DNA of 20,567 nt, from NCBI GenBank assembly GCA_010031845.1, contig RGYX01000004.1:1-20567 (forward strand), written 5' to 3'. Below the pieces are notes generated by a model that did not search any database, was not told the origin of the DNA, and was given only the letters and a program-made list of their open reading frames with translations. Within the stretch, counting starts at the first letter, position 1. Each line of letters starts with the position of its first letter. The DNA comes from Verrucomicrobiota bacterium. GTDB lineage: Bacteria > Verrucomicrobiota > Verrucomicrobiia > Methylacidiphilales > Verrucolacustridaceae. Of the stretch, positions 13,884 to 20,567 are shown in pieces. Position numbers and translations under genes: made by a program.

Positions 13884-14566
13884 CCAGCCGACCCATCATT
13901 ATTGCCCCTTCGATCCTGGCCGCCGATTTGGGCCGAATCGAGCACGAAGCCGAGAGGATCAAATCCAGCGGGGCGGAGTGGGTCCATATCGACATCATGG
14001 ACGGACATTTTGTGCCCAACATATCCTTTGGAGCCAACATGGTCCGGACCCTCCGCAAAGCCATGGGGGATGTGACTCTGGATGTCCACCTGATGATCGA
14101 GCAGCCCGACCGCTATGCCCGAGACTTCATTGAAGCCGGAGCGGATTGTCTTAACGTCCACCTGGAGGCGCGTCATCAGGTGGCCCGCACCCTGGCCACG
14201 ATCCGCGAAATGGGTTGCCGTGCGGGTTTGGCCGTCAACCCACCCACGTTGCTAAAACACGCCATTCCGCTTCTTCCTCTTTGCGATCAGATCATCCTGA
14301 TGACGGTGAACCCGGGGTTTGGCGGTCAGGCCTTCATGGCGGAGGTTTTGCCCAAAATCCGGGAGGCTCGCGAAACGATCCTGCGGCAAAACTTTAACAT
14401 CGATATCACGGTGGACGGGGGAATTGGGGATGACACAGCCCCGGGTTGTATTGCTTCCGGCGCCAATGTCCTCGTCGCCGGCACCAGTTTGTTTAAGCAG
14501 TCCGACCTCAAGCAGGCCGTGGTCAAGCTTCGGTCCTCCGCCAGTTCAGGTTGTGCTTCCGGTTGA
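13880..14566 (+). CDS. rpe: Ribulose-phosphate 3-epimerase
   Basis: Interconverts ribulose-5-phosphate and xylulose-5-phosphate in the pentose phosphate pathway; a TIM-barrel enzyme, 228 residues. Marks are APSILAADLG (9-18), HIDIMDGHFVPN (37-48, metal His37 and Asp39), DVHLMIEQP (68-76, metal His70), MTVNPGFGGQ (141-150) and ITVDGGI (176-182, Asp179). All catalytic residues are present. Its ATG overlaps the VOC gene stop (ATGA 13880-13883), and lepA follows 20 bases after its stop. The end SSASSGCASG is a short low-complexity tail. Confidence 0.96.
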   Translation: MTSRPIIIAPSILAADLGRIEHEAERIKSSGAEWVHIDIMDGHFVPNISFGANMVRTLRKAMGDVTLDVHLMIEQPDRYARDFIEAGADCLNVHLEARHQVARTLATIREMGCRAGLAVNPPTLLKHAIPLLPLCDQIILMTVNPGFGGQAFMAEVLPKIREARETILRQNFNIDITVDGGIGDDTAPGCIASGANVLVAGTSLFKQSDLKQAVVKLRSSASSGCASG

Positions 14567-14586
14567 CCAACTCAACCTCCCTTCTC

Positions 14587-16389
14587 ATGGAACCCATTCT
14601 CACCCGCAACTTTTGTATCATTGCCCACGTCGATCATGGGAAGACAACGCTTTCGGACCGGCTTCTCCAGGCTACCGGGTTGATTGCCGAGCGGGACATG
14701 CAAGCCCAGCTTCTGGATTCCATGGATCTGGAGCGGGAGCGCGGCATCACCATCAAAGCCCATCCCGTCACCCTGAATTATAAGGCCCAAGATGGAAAAA
14801 CATACCGACTGAACCTCATCGACACTCCCGGACACGTTGATTTCGCCTATGAAGTCTCCCGCTCCTTGGCGGCCTGTGAAGGGGCGTTGCTGGTGGTGGA
14901 TGCCGCTCAGGGAGTGGAAGCCCAGACTGTGGCCAATGTTCACCTCGCGAATAAAGAGGGTCTGACCCTGATTCCCATCATCAACAAGATCGATCTACCC
15001 AGCTCCGACATCCCTGGGGTCAAAAGGCAACTGGAGGAGATCCTCGCGATCCCCGGGGAGGAGGCCATCCTTGTTAGCGCCAAAACAGGGCAGGGGATTG
15101 GAGAGGTCTTAGAGGCCATCGTTCATCGTCTACCCGCCCCCAAAGGAGCTGAGGCACCCGAACTCAAAGCCCTTGTTTTTGACAGTGTCTTCGACACCTT
15201 TCGCGGAGTGATCGCCTACGTCCGCGTGATGAGCGGTGAAATCACTGCCGGAACCCCGATCATGCTCATGCAAAGCGGGCGCAAATACGAAACCAAGGAA
15301 GTCGGGACTTTCAGCCCCAAAATGACTCCAGGCAAGCGCCTTGGACCCGGCGATTCCGGCTATCTTGTCGCCAACCTCAAAACGACTGCGGAAATCGACA
15401 TTGGCGACACCATCACCAACGCCATTCGTCCGGCCAAGGAGCCCCTGACCGGATTCCGTAAAGTGCAACCCATGGTCTTCTCCGGTCTTTATCCGATAAA
15501 TTCCGCTGACTTTGAAAAGCTAAAACTGGCGCTGGGGAAACTTCAAATCAATGACTCCGCCCTGGTCTTTACCCAGGAAAGCTCTCCCGCTTTGGGTTTT
15601 GGTTTTCGCTGTGGTTTTCTCGGCCTGTTGCACATGGAAATCGTGCAGGAGCGGCTTTCCCGGGAATTTGGCATGGAGGTTCTTTCCACTTATCCCAGCG
15701 TCATCTACGAGGTCCGTCTAACCAACGGCAAGGTCCAGATGGTGGAAAATCCCGTCCAACTCCCCGATCCAAGCGTGATCGAGGAGATCCGTGAACCGAT
15801 GGTCAGCGTCTTTCTGCTTTGCCCAAACGAAAATATCGGGGACCTCGTGGCCATGGTTCGGGAGAAAAGGGGGGAGATCGTCAAGACCGAATCCCTGGAC
15901 GGCAAGCGGGTCATGCTTACCACGGAAATCCCGTTAAATGAAATTCTCGTCGATTTCAGCGACCGGATCAAAAGCATCACCCGTGGATACGGTTCCATGG
16001 ATTACGAACACGGACCGTACCGCGCCGACGACCTGGTAAAACTGGAGATTTTGGTCAACGGCGAGCCTATGGATGCGTTTTCCTGCATCGTGCATCGGGA
16101 GAAAGCTCCGGCGAGGGGAAGGGCCTTGACGGCCAAACTCAAAGAGGTCATTCCGCCGCAACTTTTCAAGGTGGCCCTGCAGGCTGCCATTGGGGGAAAG
16201 ATTGTCGCCCGTGAGGACGTGAAGAGCATGGGGAAGAACGTGACGGCCAAGTGTTATGGTGGTGATATCACCCGGAAACGAAAACTTCTGGAAAAACAGA
16301 AAGAGGGCAAGAAACGCATGAAGCAGTTCGGCAAGGTGAATATTCCCCAGGAGGCTTTTCTGCAGGTCCTTAAGGCTTTCGGAGATTGA
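14587..16389 (+). CDS. lepA: Elongation factor 4 (LepA)
   Basis: A ribosome-dependent GTPase that acts in translation and 30S assembly; 600 residues, the usual length. GTPase motifs are AHVDHGKTT (13-21, P loop), GITI (53-56), DTPGHVDF (79-86), NKID (133-136) and SAKTG (164-168). Family-specific parts follow, including YPINSADFEKLKLALGKL, GFRCGFLGLLHMEI, and the C-terminal KSMGKNVTAKCYGGDITRKR. I chose ATG 14587, which gives the standard MEPILTRNFCIIAHVDHGKT start; the frame is open 36 bases further upstream but that part overlaps rpe. No SD is visible. lepB starts four bases after its stop, as in the lepA-lepB pair known from proteobacteria. Confidence 0.98.
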   Translation: MEPILTRNFCIIAHVDHGKTTLSDRLLQATGLIAERDMQAQLLDSMDLERERGITIKAHPVTLNYKAQDGKTYRLNLIDTPGHVDFAYEVSRSLAACEGALLVVDAAQGVEAQTVANVHLANKEGLTLIPIINKIDLPSSDIPGVKRQLEEILAIPGEEAILVSAKTGQGIGEVLEAIVHRLPAPKGAEAPELKALVFDSVFDTFRGVIAYVRVMSGEITAGTPIMLMQSGRKYETKEVGTFSPKMTPGKRLGPGDSGYLVANLKTTAEIDIGDTITNAIRPAKEPLTGFRKVQPMVFSGLYPINSADFEKLKLALGKLQINDSALVFTQESSPALGFGFRCGFLGLLHMEIVQERLSREFGMEVLSTYPSVIYEVRLTNGKVQMVENPVQLPDPSVIEEIREPMVSVFLLCPNENIGDLVAMVREKRGEIVKTESLDGKRVMLTTEIPLNEILVDFSDRIKSITRGYGSMDYEHGPYRADDLVKLEILVNGEPMDAFSCIVHREKAPARGRALTAKLKEVIPPQLFKVALQAAIGGKIVAREDVKSMGKNVTAKCYGGDITRKRKLLEKQKEGKKRMKQFGKVNIPQEAFLQVLKAFGD

Positions 16390-16393
16390 TGGG

Positions 16394-17530
16394 ATGACTG
16401 ATCTTCTGTTCTTTGGGAAAGCGAAACACGAGCGGAAACAGATCCGTGGAGTGGCTCACTTTCTTGCCAAGCGTTATCGCTACGGAAAAGATGTTCTTCC
16501 CGCTGCGGTATTGAGCCGTTTGCAGGAGGCCAGGGGACTGTGCCGCGAGGCGCTTCGATTGACCATCGCCGGAGAAAAGCGGACGGAGATCCTCCACCGG
16601 TTGGATGAAACCTATGGCGACCTGTTACGGACCGAACGTCATCACGGGCGCAAGGAAAACGCCGAGGTGGCCCTGGTTGCCATCGCCCTGGCGCTCGGGG
16701 TCAGGGCCTACATCCTGCAGCCATTTAAAATACCCACGCACTCGATGCGCCCAACCTTGCTGGGAATCTTGAATCAGCCAGAAAATAATCCTCCTCCGGG
16801 ACCCTTGGTCCGGATTTTCGACCTTGTGCTTCAAGGTAAAAGCTATCACCGAATGGTCGCCCCACAGGATGGAAACATCCTTTCCGTGCGTGAAGGACGG
16901 CTTTTGGGGGTCATTCCGTGGTCAACGACCGAAGTGATTTCGGACAACTGGACCCAATCCGTGTGGACCGGGCTTCAGGAATCCCGTGAGGGCGGTTTGC
17001 GTGTTCGTTCCGGCGACCGCGTGAAATCCGGCGATGTTCTTGCCAATTTCAGTTCAGCGACCGGTGATCATCTTTTCGTGAACAAATTTATTTATCAATT
17101 CAAGAAGCCCGAACGTGCTGACACCTTTGTCTTTACCACGGAAAACATTGAAGGAATCGAGTCAGGACTCCGACTTCGCGGAATCGAGGGTTCTCAGTAC
17201 TATATCAAGCGCTGTGTGGCCCTGGGGGGCGATCTGCTGCAGGTTCAACCACCAGAGCTCTGGATCAACGGCCAACCGGCAGTGGCGCCTGCCTGCCAAC
17301 GTGTCGCCGCCCAGAAAGACGGCTACCCAGGATATACGCTAGGTCCTACGTACCTAAACACCCCGAGCGACACCTATCGGGTCCCCAACCGGGATTACTG
17401 GGCGATGGGGGATAACAGCCCAAATAGCTTTGATTCCCGGGGATGGGGGCCGGTTCCGGCAGCTAACCTGGTCGGCAAAGGGGCTTTTGTGTATTGGCCG
17501 ATCACCAAGCGTTGGGGTCTGATCCGATAA
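16394..17530 (+). CDS. lepB: Signal peptidase I, enlarged form
   Basis: Cleaves signal peptides from exported proteins at the outer face of the cytoplasmic membrane. 378 residues. After a basic 88-residue N-terminal region comes one membrane segment (ENAEVALVAIALALGVRAYI, 88-107), then the nucleophile Ser117 in KIPTHSMRPTL. Lys272 in YYIKRCVALGGD is the general base, and box E is MGDNSPNSFDSRGWGP (338-353). The stretch between Ser117 and Lys272 is about 155 residues against about 55 in E. coli and includes an insert with VRSGDRVKSGDVLANF (204-219). GGAG (16381-16384) lies nine bases before the ATG, inside the lepA end. The gene ends a co-directional run of six and faces rdgB. Confidence 0.95.
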   Translation: MTDLLFFGKAKHERKQIRGVAHFLAKRYRYGKDVLPAAVLSRLQEARGLCREALRLTIAGEKRTEILHRLDETYGDLLRTERHHGRKENAEVALVAIALALGVRAYILQPFKIPTHSMRPTLLGILNQPENNPPPGPLVRIFDLVLQGKSYHRMVAPQDGNILSVREGRLLGVIPWSTTEVISDNWTQSVWTGLQESREGGLRVRSGDRVKSGDVLANFSSATGDHLFVNKFIYQFKKPERADTFVFTTENIEGIESGLRLRGIEGSQYYIKRCVALGGDLLQVQPPELWINGQPAVAPACQRVAAQKDGYPGYTLGPTYLNTPSDTYRVPNRDYWAMGDNSPNSFDSRGWGPVPAANLVGKGAFVYWPITKRWGLIR

Positions 17531-17565
17531 TCCAACCAGAAAGCCCTCCACCCACTATTTGTCGC

Positions 17566-17590
17566 ACAATAAATATTGTATCAAATACAA
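17566..17590. repeat. Two overlapping AT-rich inverted repeats between lepB and rdgB
   Basis: ACAAT-AAAT-ATTGT (17566-17579) and TTGTAT-CAA-ATACAA (17576-17590) share four bases (17576-17579), so only one can form at a time. They fill the end of the 61-base convergent gap, directly before the rdgB stop. The stems are short and AT-rich, with no clear T-run, so a normal terminator is doubtful. The base composition is unlike the GC-rich surroundings. Confidence 0.4.
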
Positions 17591-17591
17591 A

Positions 17592-18224
17592 TTACACTGC
17601 CAGTTCAAGCTTCAGTCTGCTAAGTAATGACTTAATTCCCTTCACCGCTACAGCTCGGTGACTTATCTGGTCCTTGATTCGCACCGATAGCAATCCGAAG
17701 GTCTTTGAATAGCCCCGCGGTTGAAAAATGGGGTCATACCCAAAACCTCCGGATCCTTGCTCCGACGGGGTAATTCGCCCCCAAACGCGACCTATTTCCA
17801 CCCCCAAAACTCGGCCCGATTTTGCCAAAACCAAGGTGGCTTGAAAATAGGCTATTCGACGACCCGGAGCCATGCGGACCATCAGTTTCAGCAGCTTTCT
17901 TCGATTGGACTCATCTGTCGCCCGGGGACCGGAAAAACGGGCAGATCGAACCCCCGGCTTACCCCCCAAAGCCGGGACCACCAAACCGCTGTCGTCCGCC
18001 AAAATCAACCGGTTCGGCATCAAGCAACTCACCGCCAAGGCCTTGATTTTCGCGTTTTGCAGAAAGGTTCGTCCGGTTTCGCGGATCTGCCGCATCTTCG
18101 GCAAAGCGTGGAGATCACGTACTCTCCAGCCCTTGCCCAGCATGTTCTGAAATTCACGACTTTTACCGCGATTACGGGTCGCAACCCATAGAACGGGCCG
18201 ATGACGGGAGGTTCGACTTGGCAT
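17592..18224 (-). CDS. rdgB: XTP/dITP diphosphatase (RdgB/HAM1)
   Basis: Hydrolyses non-canonical purine nucleotides (dITP, XTP) to monophosphates and so keeps them out of DNA and RNA. 210 residues. Marks are WVATRNRGKSREFQNML (13-29; usually ATxNxxK), RETGRTFLQNAKIKA (48-62), LADDSGLVV (75-83), ALGGKPGVRSARFSGP (85-100), GSGGFGYDPIFQP (157-169) and ISHRAVAVKGI (187-197). Metal- and substrate-site residues are conserved as far as I can read. The stretch SKTFGLLSVRIKDQ departs from the usual TFAELxxxEKN, so activity or specificity might differ. The ATG at 18224 is 34 bases from the divergent leuS start. No good SD is seen. Confidence 0.93.
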   Translation of the reverse strand: MPSRTSRHRPVLWVATRNRGKSREFQNMLGKGWRVRDLHALPKMRQIRETGRTFLQNAKIKALAVSCLMPNRLILADDSGLVVPALGGKPGVRSARFSGPRATDESNRRKLLKLMVRMAPGRRIAYFQATLVLAKSGRVLGVEIGRVWGRITPSEQGSGGFGYDPIFQPRGYSKTFGLLSVRIKDQISHRAVAVKGIKSLLSRLKLELAV

Positions 18225-18258
18225 GGGGCTTTGCGTTTAATATCGCACCACCTGCCTT

Positions 18259-20567
18259 ATGCCAAACCGCGCGCCTTATCCTTTTTCCGAAATCGAGCCC
18301 CGTTGGCAGAAAAGCTGGGCGGAATCCGGCTGTTTTCAGGCTGCCCAACCCGGTGAACCCGGCTCGGAAAAGCCCAAACGCTACATCCTCGACATGTTCC
18401 CCTACCCCTCGGGCTCCGGTCTGCATGTCGGCCATCTCGAGGGCTACACGGCCACGGATATTGTGGCCCGCTACTGGCGCATGCGGGGATATAACGTGCT
18501 CCATCCCATGGGCTGGGACGCCTTCGGTCTTCCCGCCGAACAACACGCCGTCCAGACCGGCACCCACCCCCGCCTCACGACCAAAAAGAATATCGATAAC
18601 TTCCGCCGCCAAATCCAGGCCATGGGATTCAGTTACGACTGGGCACGGGAAATCGATACCACCGATCCCAAGTACTTTCGCTGGACCCAGTGGATCTTTC
18701 TGAAGCTGCACGAAAGGGGCTTGGCCTACGTGGCGGAAGCTCCGGTCTGGTACTGTCCTACCCTCGGCACCGTTCTCGCCAACGAGGAGGTTCTCACCAC
18801 TGCCGACGGCCCCCGTTCCGAGCGCGGCAACCATCCCGTGGAACGGCGACCCATGCGCCAGTGGATGCTGAGGATCACCGCCTATGCCGAGAGACTCCTT
18901 CAGGATCTCGACCTACTCGAATGGCCGGAATCCCTCAAAGAGATGCAACGGAACTGGATCGGAAAAAGCGAGGGCGCAGAGGTGGATTTCCCTGTGGTCG
19001 ACTCGACGGAAAAAATCACCGTTTACACCACCCGTCCGGACACCCTTTTTGGCGCAACTTACGTGGTCTTGGCTCCCGAGCACCCCCTAATCCCCTCCCT
19101 GACCTCCCCTGCCCAGCGCGAAGCGGTGGAAACCTACCGCCGTAAAAGCGCGGCTAAATCCGACCTCGAACGCACCGAGCTCGCCAAAACCAAGTCTGGC
19201 GCTCCCTTGGGATCTTTTGTCATCAATCCGGTCAATGGAGAGAAGATCCCCATTTGGGTGGCCGACTACGTTCTAGCCTCTTACGGAACCGGGGCCGTCA
19301 TGGCAGTTCCAGCGCACGATGAAAGGGATTTTGATTTCGCCCAAACCTTTCACCTTCCGATCCGGCGAGTCATTCGGCCCGCCTCTGGCAACTCGGACGA
19401 AGGTTGCTTCACCGAGGACGGTATTCATTTTCATTCCGGTTTTTTGGATGGGCTTAAAACCCCGGAGGCCAAAGTCAGAATCATCGGGGAGTTGGAGAAA
19501 AAGAACCAAGGCCGACGGCAGATCCGCTACAAGCTTCGAGACTGGCTTTTCTCGCGGCAACGCTACTGGGGCGAACCCTTTCCCATCGTGTGGCGCAACG
19601 GCCAACACCACCCCCTCCGTGACGAAGATCTCCCTCTGACCCTTCCCGAGCTTACCGACTATCAGCCTTCCCCAACCGGGGACCCCCCCCTTGGGAAAGC
19701 CGTCGCCTGGAAAAACCTGCCCGACGGCTCGACCCGGGAACTCAACACCATGCCTCAGTGGGCTGGTTCCTGTTGGTACTACCTGCGTTTTTGCGATCCC
19801 ACCAACTCCGCCGCCCCATGGGGTCCCTCCGCGGAGAAATACTGGATGCAGGGAGGCGGCGTGGATCTTTATGTGGGGGGCGCCGAACATGCCGTTCTCC
19901 ATCTCCTCTATGCTCGTTTCTGGCACAAGGTTCTCTTTGATGCCGGACTCGTCTCCCATCCGGAACCGTTTCGTCGCCTAGTGAATCAAGGCATCATCCT
20001 CGGCGAAGATAACCGTAAAATGTCCAAGTCCGTTGGCAATGTGGTCAATCCCGACGAAGTGATTGCCGAGCATGGAGCGGATGCCCTGCGGGTCTTTGAG
20101 ATGTTCATGGGCCCTTTGGAGCAGATGAAGCCCTGGAGTTCCAAGGGAATGGAGGGATCGGTCCGCTTTCTTGCCCGGGTTTGGCGTCTGATCTGCGAGG
20201 AGACCGAATCCGGTGAATGGATTCCATCGAAGCTCTTAACGGAGGAACCCCCGTCAACGGAAACGGTCAAAGCCTTGGCCAAGACGACGGCCAAAGTCGA
20301 GGCAGATATCGAAGGACTCCAATTCAACACCGCGATCTCCGCTTTGATGGTGTTGGTCAATCACCTTACTTCCCTTCCCCGGCGTCCAAAGGGTGCTTTG
20401 CTCCATTTGGCCACTATTCTCGCGCCCTTTGCGCCGCACCTGGCCGAAGAGATGCACCATCGGCTCGGGGGAAAGGGTCTGATTAGCACGGCTCTTTGGC
20501 CCTCCTATCGCCGGGAGGATCTGCAGGACGATGTCGTGGAGCTTCCGGTTCAGGTGAACAGCAGACT
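18259..20567 (+). CDS. leuS: Leucyl-tRNA synthetase, 3' end outside the window
   Basis: Charges tRNA-Leu with leucine; class I synthetase. About 769 codons are visible and the frame stays open to the right edge. Marks are [17 protein letters not shown], including the HIGH-type [10 protein letters not shown]; the editing (CP1) domain with [12 protein letters not shown] and [48 protein letters not shown]; and [15 protein letters not shown]. The block between NQGIILGED and KMSKS is short, lacking the leucine-specific insert of the E. coli enzyme and resembling the Bacillus type. The anticodon-binding domain begins near [16 protein letters not shown]. The frame ends at VQVNSR, close to a conserved C-terminal motif, so the missing part is small. 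The ATG at 18259 has no SD. Confidence 0.97.
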   Translation, partial: MPNRAPYPFSEIEPRWQKSWAESGCFQAAQPGEPGSEKPKRYILDMFPYPSGSGLHVGHLEGYTATDIVARYWRMRGYNVLHPMGWDAFGLPAEQHAVQTGTHPRLTTKKNIDNFRRQIQAMGFSYDWAREIDTTDPKYFRWTQWIFLKLHERGLAYVAEAPVWYCPTLGTVLANEEVLTTADGPRSERGNHPVERRPMRQWMLRITAYAERLLQDLDLLEWPESLKEMQRNWIGKSEGAEVDFPVVDSTEKITVYTTRPDTLFGATYVVLAPEHPLIPSLTSPAQREAVETYRRKSAAKSDLERTELAKTKSGAPLGSFVINPVNGEKIPIWVADYVLASYGTGAVMAVPAHDERDFDFAQTFHLPIRRVIRPASGNSDEGCFTEDGIHFHSGFLDGLKTPEAKVRIIGELEKKNQGRRQIRYKLRDWLFSRQRYWGEPFPIVWRNGQHHPLRDEDLPLTLPELTDYQPSPTGDPPLGKAVAWKNLPDGSTRELNTMPQWAGSCWYYLRFCDPTNSAAPWGPSAEKYWMQGGGVDLYVGGAEHAVLHLLYARFWHKVLFDAGLVSHPEPFRRLVNQGIILGEDNRKMSKSVGNVVNPDEVIAEHGADALRVFEMFMGPLEQMKPWSSKGMEGSVRFLARVWRLICEETESGEWIPSKLLTEEPPSTETVKALAKTTAKVEADIEGLQFNTAISALMVLVNHLTSLPRRPKGALLHLATILAPFAPHLAEEMHHRLGGKGLISTALWPSYRREDLQDDVVELPVQVNSR

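Noticed and set aside
18218..18243. Possible leuS promoter TTGGCA ... TAATAT
   Set aside because: The spacer is only 14 bases, too short for a usual sigma-70 promoter, so I did not list it as a feature.
18172..18834. 220-residue minus-strand open frame over the start of leuS
   Set aside because: It mirrors the conserved leuS N-terminus and rdgB start and has no support of its own.
1..20567. CRISPR array, insertion sequence, prophage or toxin-antitoxin genes
   Set aside because: No spaced direct repeats, transposase, integrase or paired small toxin genes were seen on either strand.

Overview
The window reads as ordinary chromosomal DNA of a GC-rich bacterium. The gene set suggests the PVC group, most likely Verrucomicrobiota: a tiny AURKAIP1/COX24-type ribosomal protein, several TPR proteins, a long-form NfeD next to FloA, an AguA/AguB pair and a large signal peptidase I. 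This placement is inferred from gene content; no rRNA lies in the window. Shine-Dalgarno (SD) sequences are weak or absent before many genes. I see no transposase, integrase, CRISPR array or phage gene.

Layout. Positions 1-896 (+) hold the 3' part of hemD (uroporphyrinogen-III synthase) and an overlapping small TPR gene. Positions 893-8721 form one long minus-strand run. In transcription order it is: a small secreted protein, tRNA-Val(UAC), nfeD, floA, a proline-rich membrane-anchored protein, aguB, aguA, hisG, a 34-residue bS22/mS38-type ribosomal protein, and a large exported TPR protein. Positions 8799-9887 (+) hold a secreted WG-repeat protein and a two-helix membrane peptide. The RNase P RNA gene (9980-10407, +) has a clear promoter and terminator and faces a minus-strand TPR gene (10454-11833). 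Positions 11933-17530 (+) are a tight run: plsY, gpsA, a VOC/glyoxalase gene, rpe, lepA and lepB. rdgB (minus) and leuS (plus, cut by the right edge) diverge at the end. No stretch over 300 bases lacks a gene.

How the genes work together. PlsY and GpsA make and use glycerol-3-phosphate for phospholipid synthesis. AguA and AguB convert agmatine to putrescine. NfeD and FloA are a known membrane-microdomain pair. HemD (haem), HisG (histidine), Rpe (pentose phosphates), RdgB (nucleotide-pool cleaning), LeuS, LepA and RNase P are housekeeping functions.

The most unusual places are two gene junctions. At 2458-2527 hisG appears to lose its normal C-terminal end, and its tail, the ribosomal-protein gene and the only ATG-started version of the TPR gene are open in all three frames of one strand. 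At 8277-8378 nfeD has no ATG, GTG or TTG between the end of tRNA-Val and its signal peptide, so a conventional start would have to lie in or before the tRNA. I do not see a clearly new multi-gene system; these junctions are the best candidates for something undescribed.
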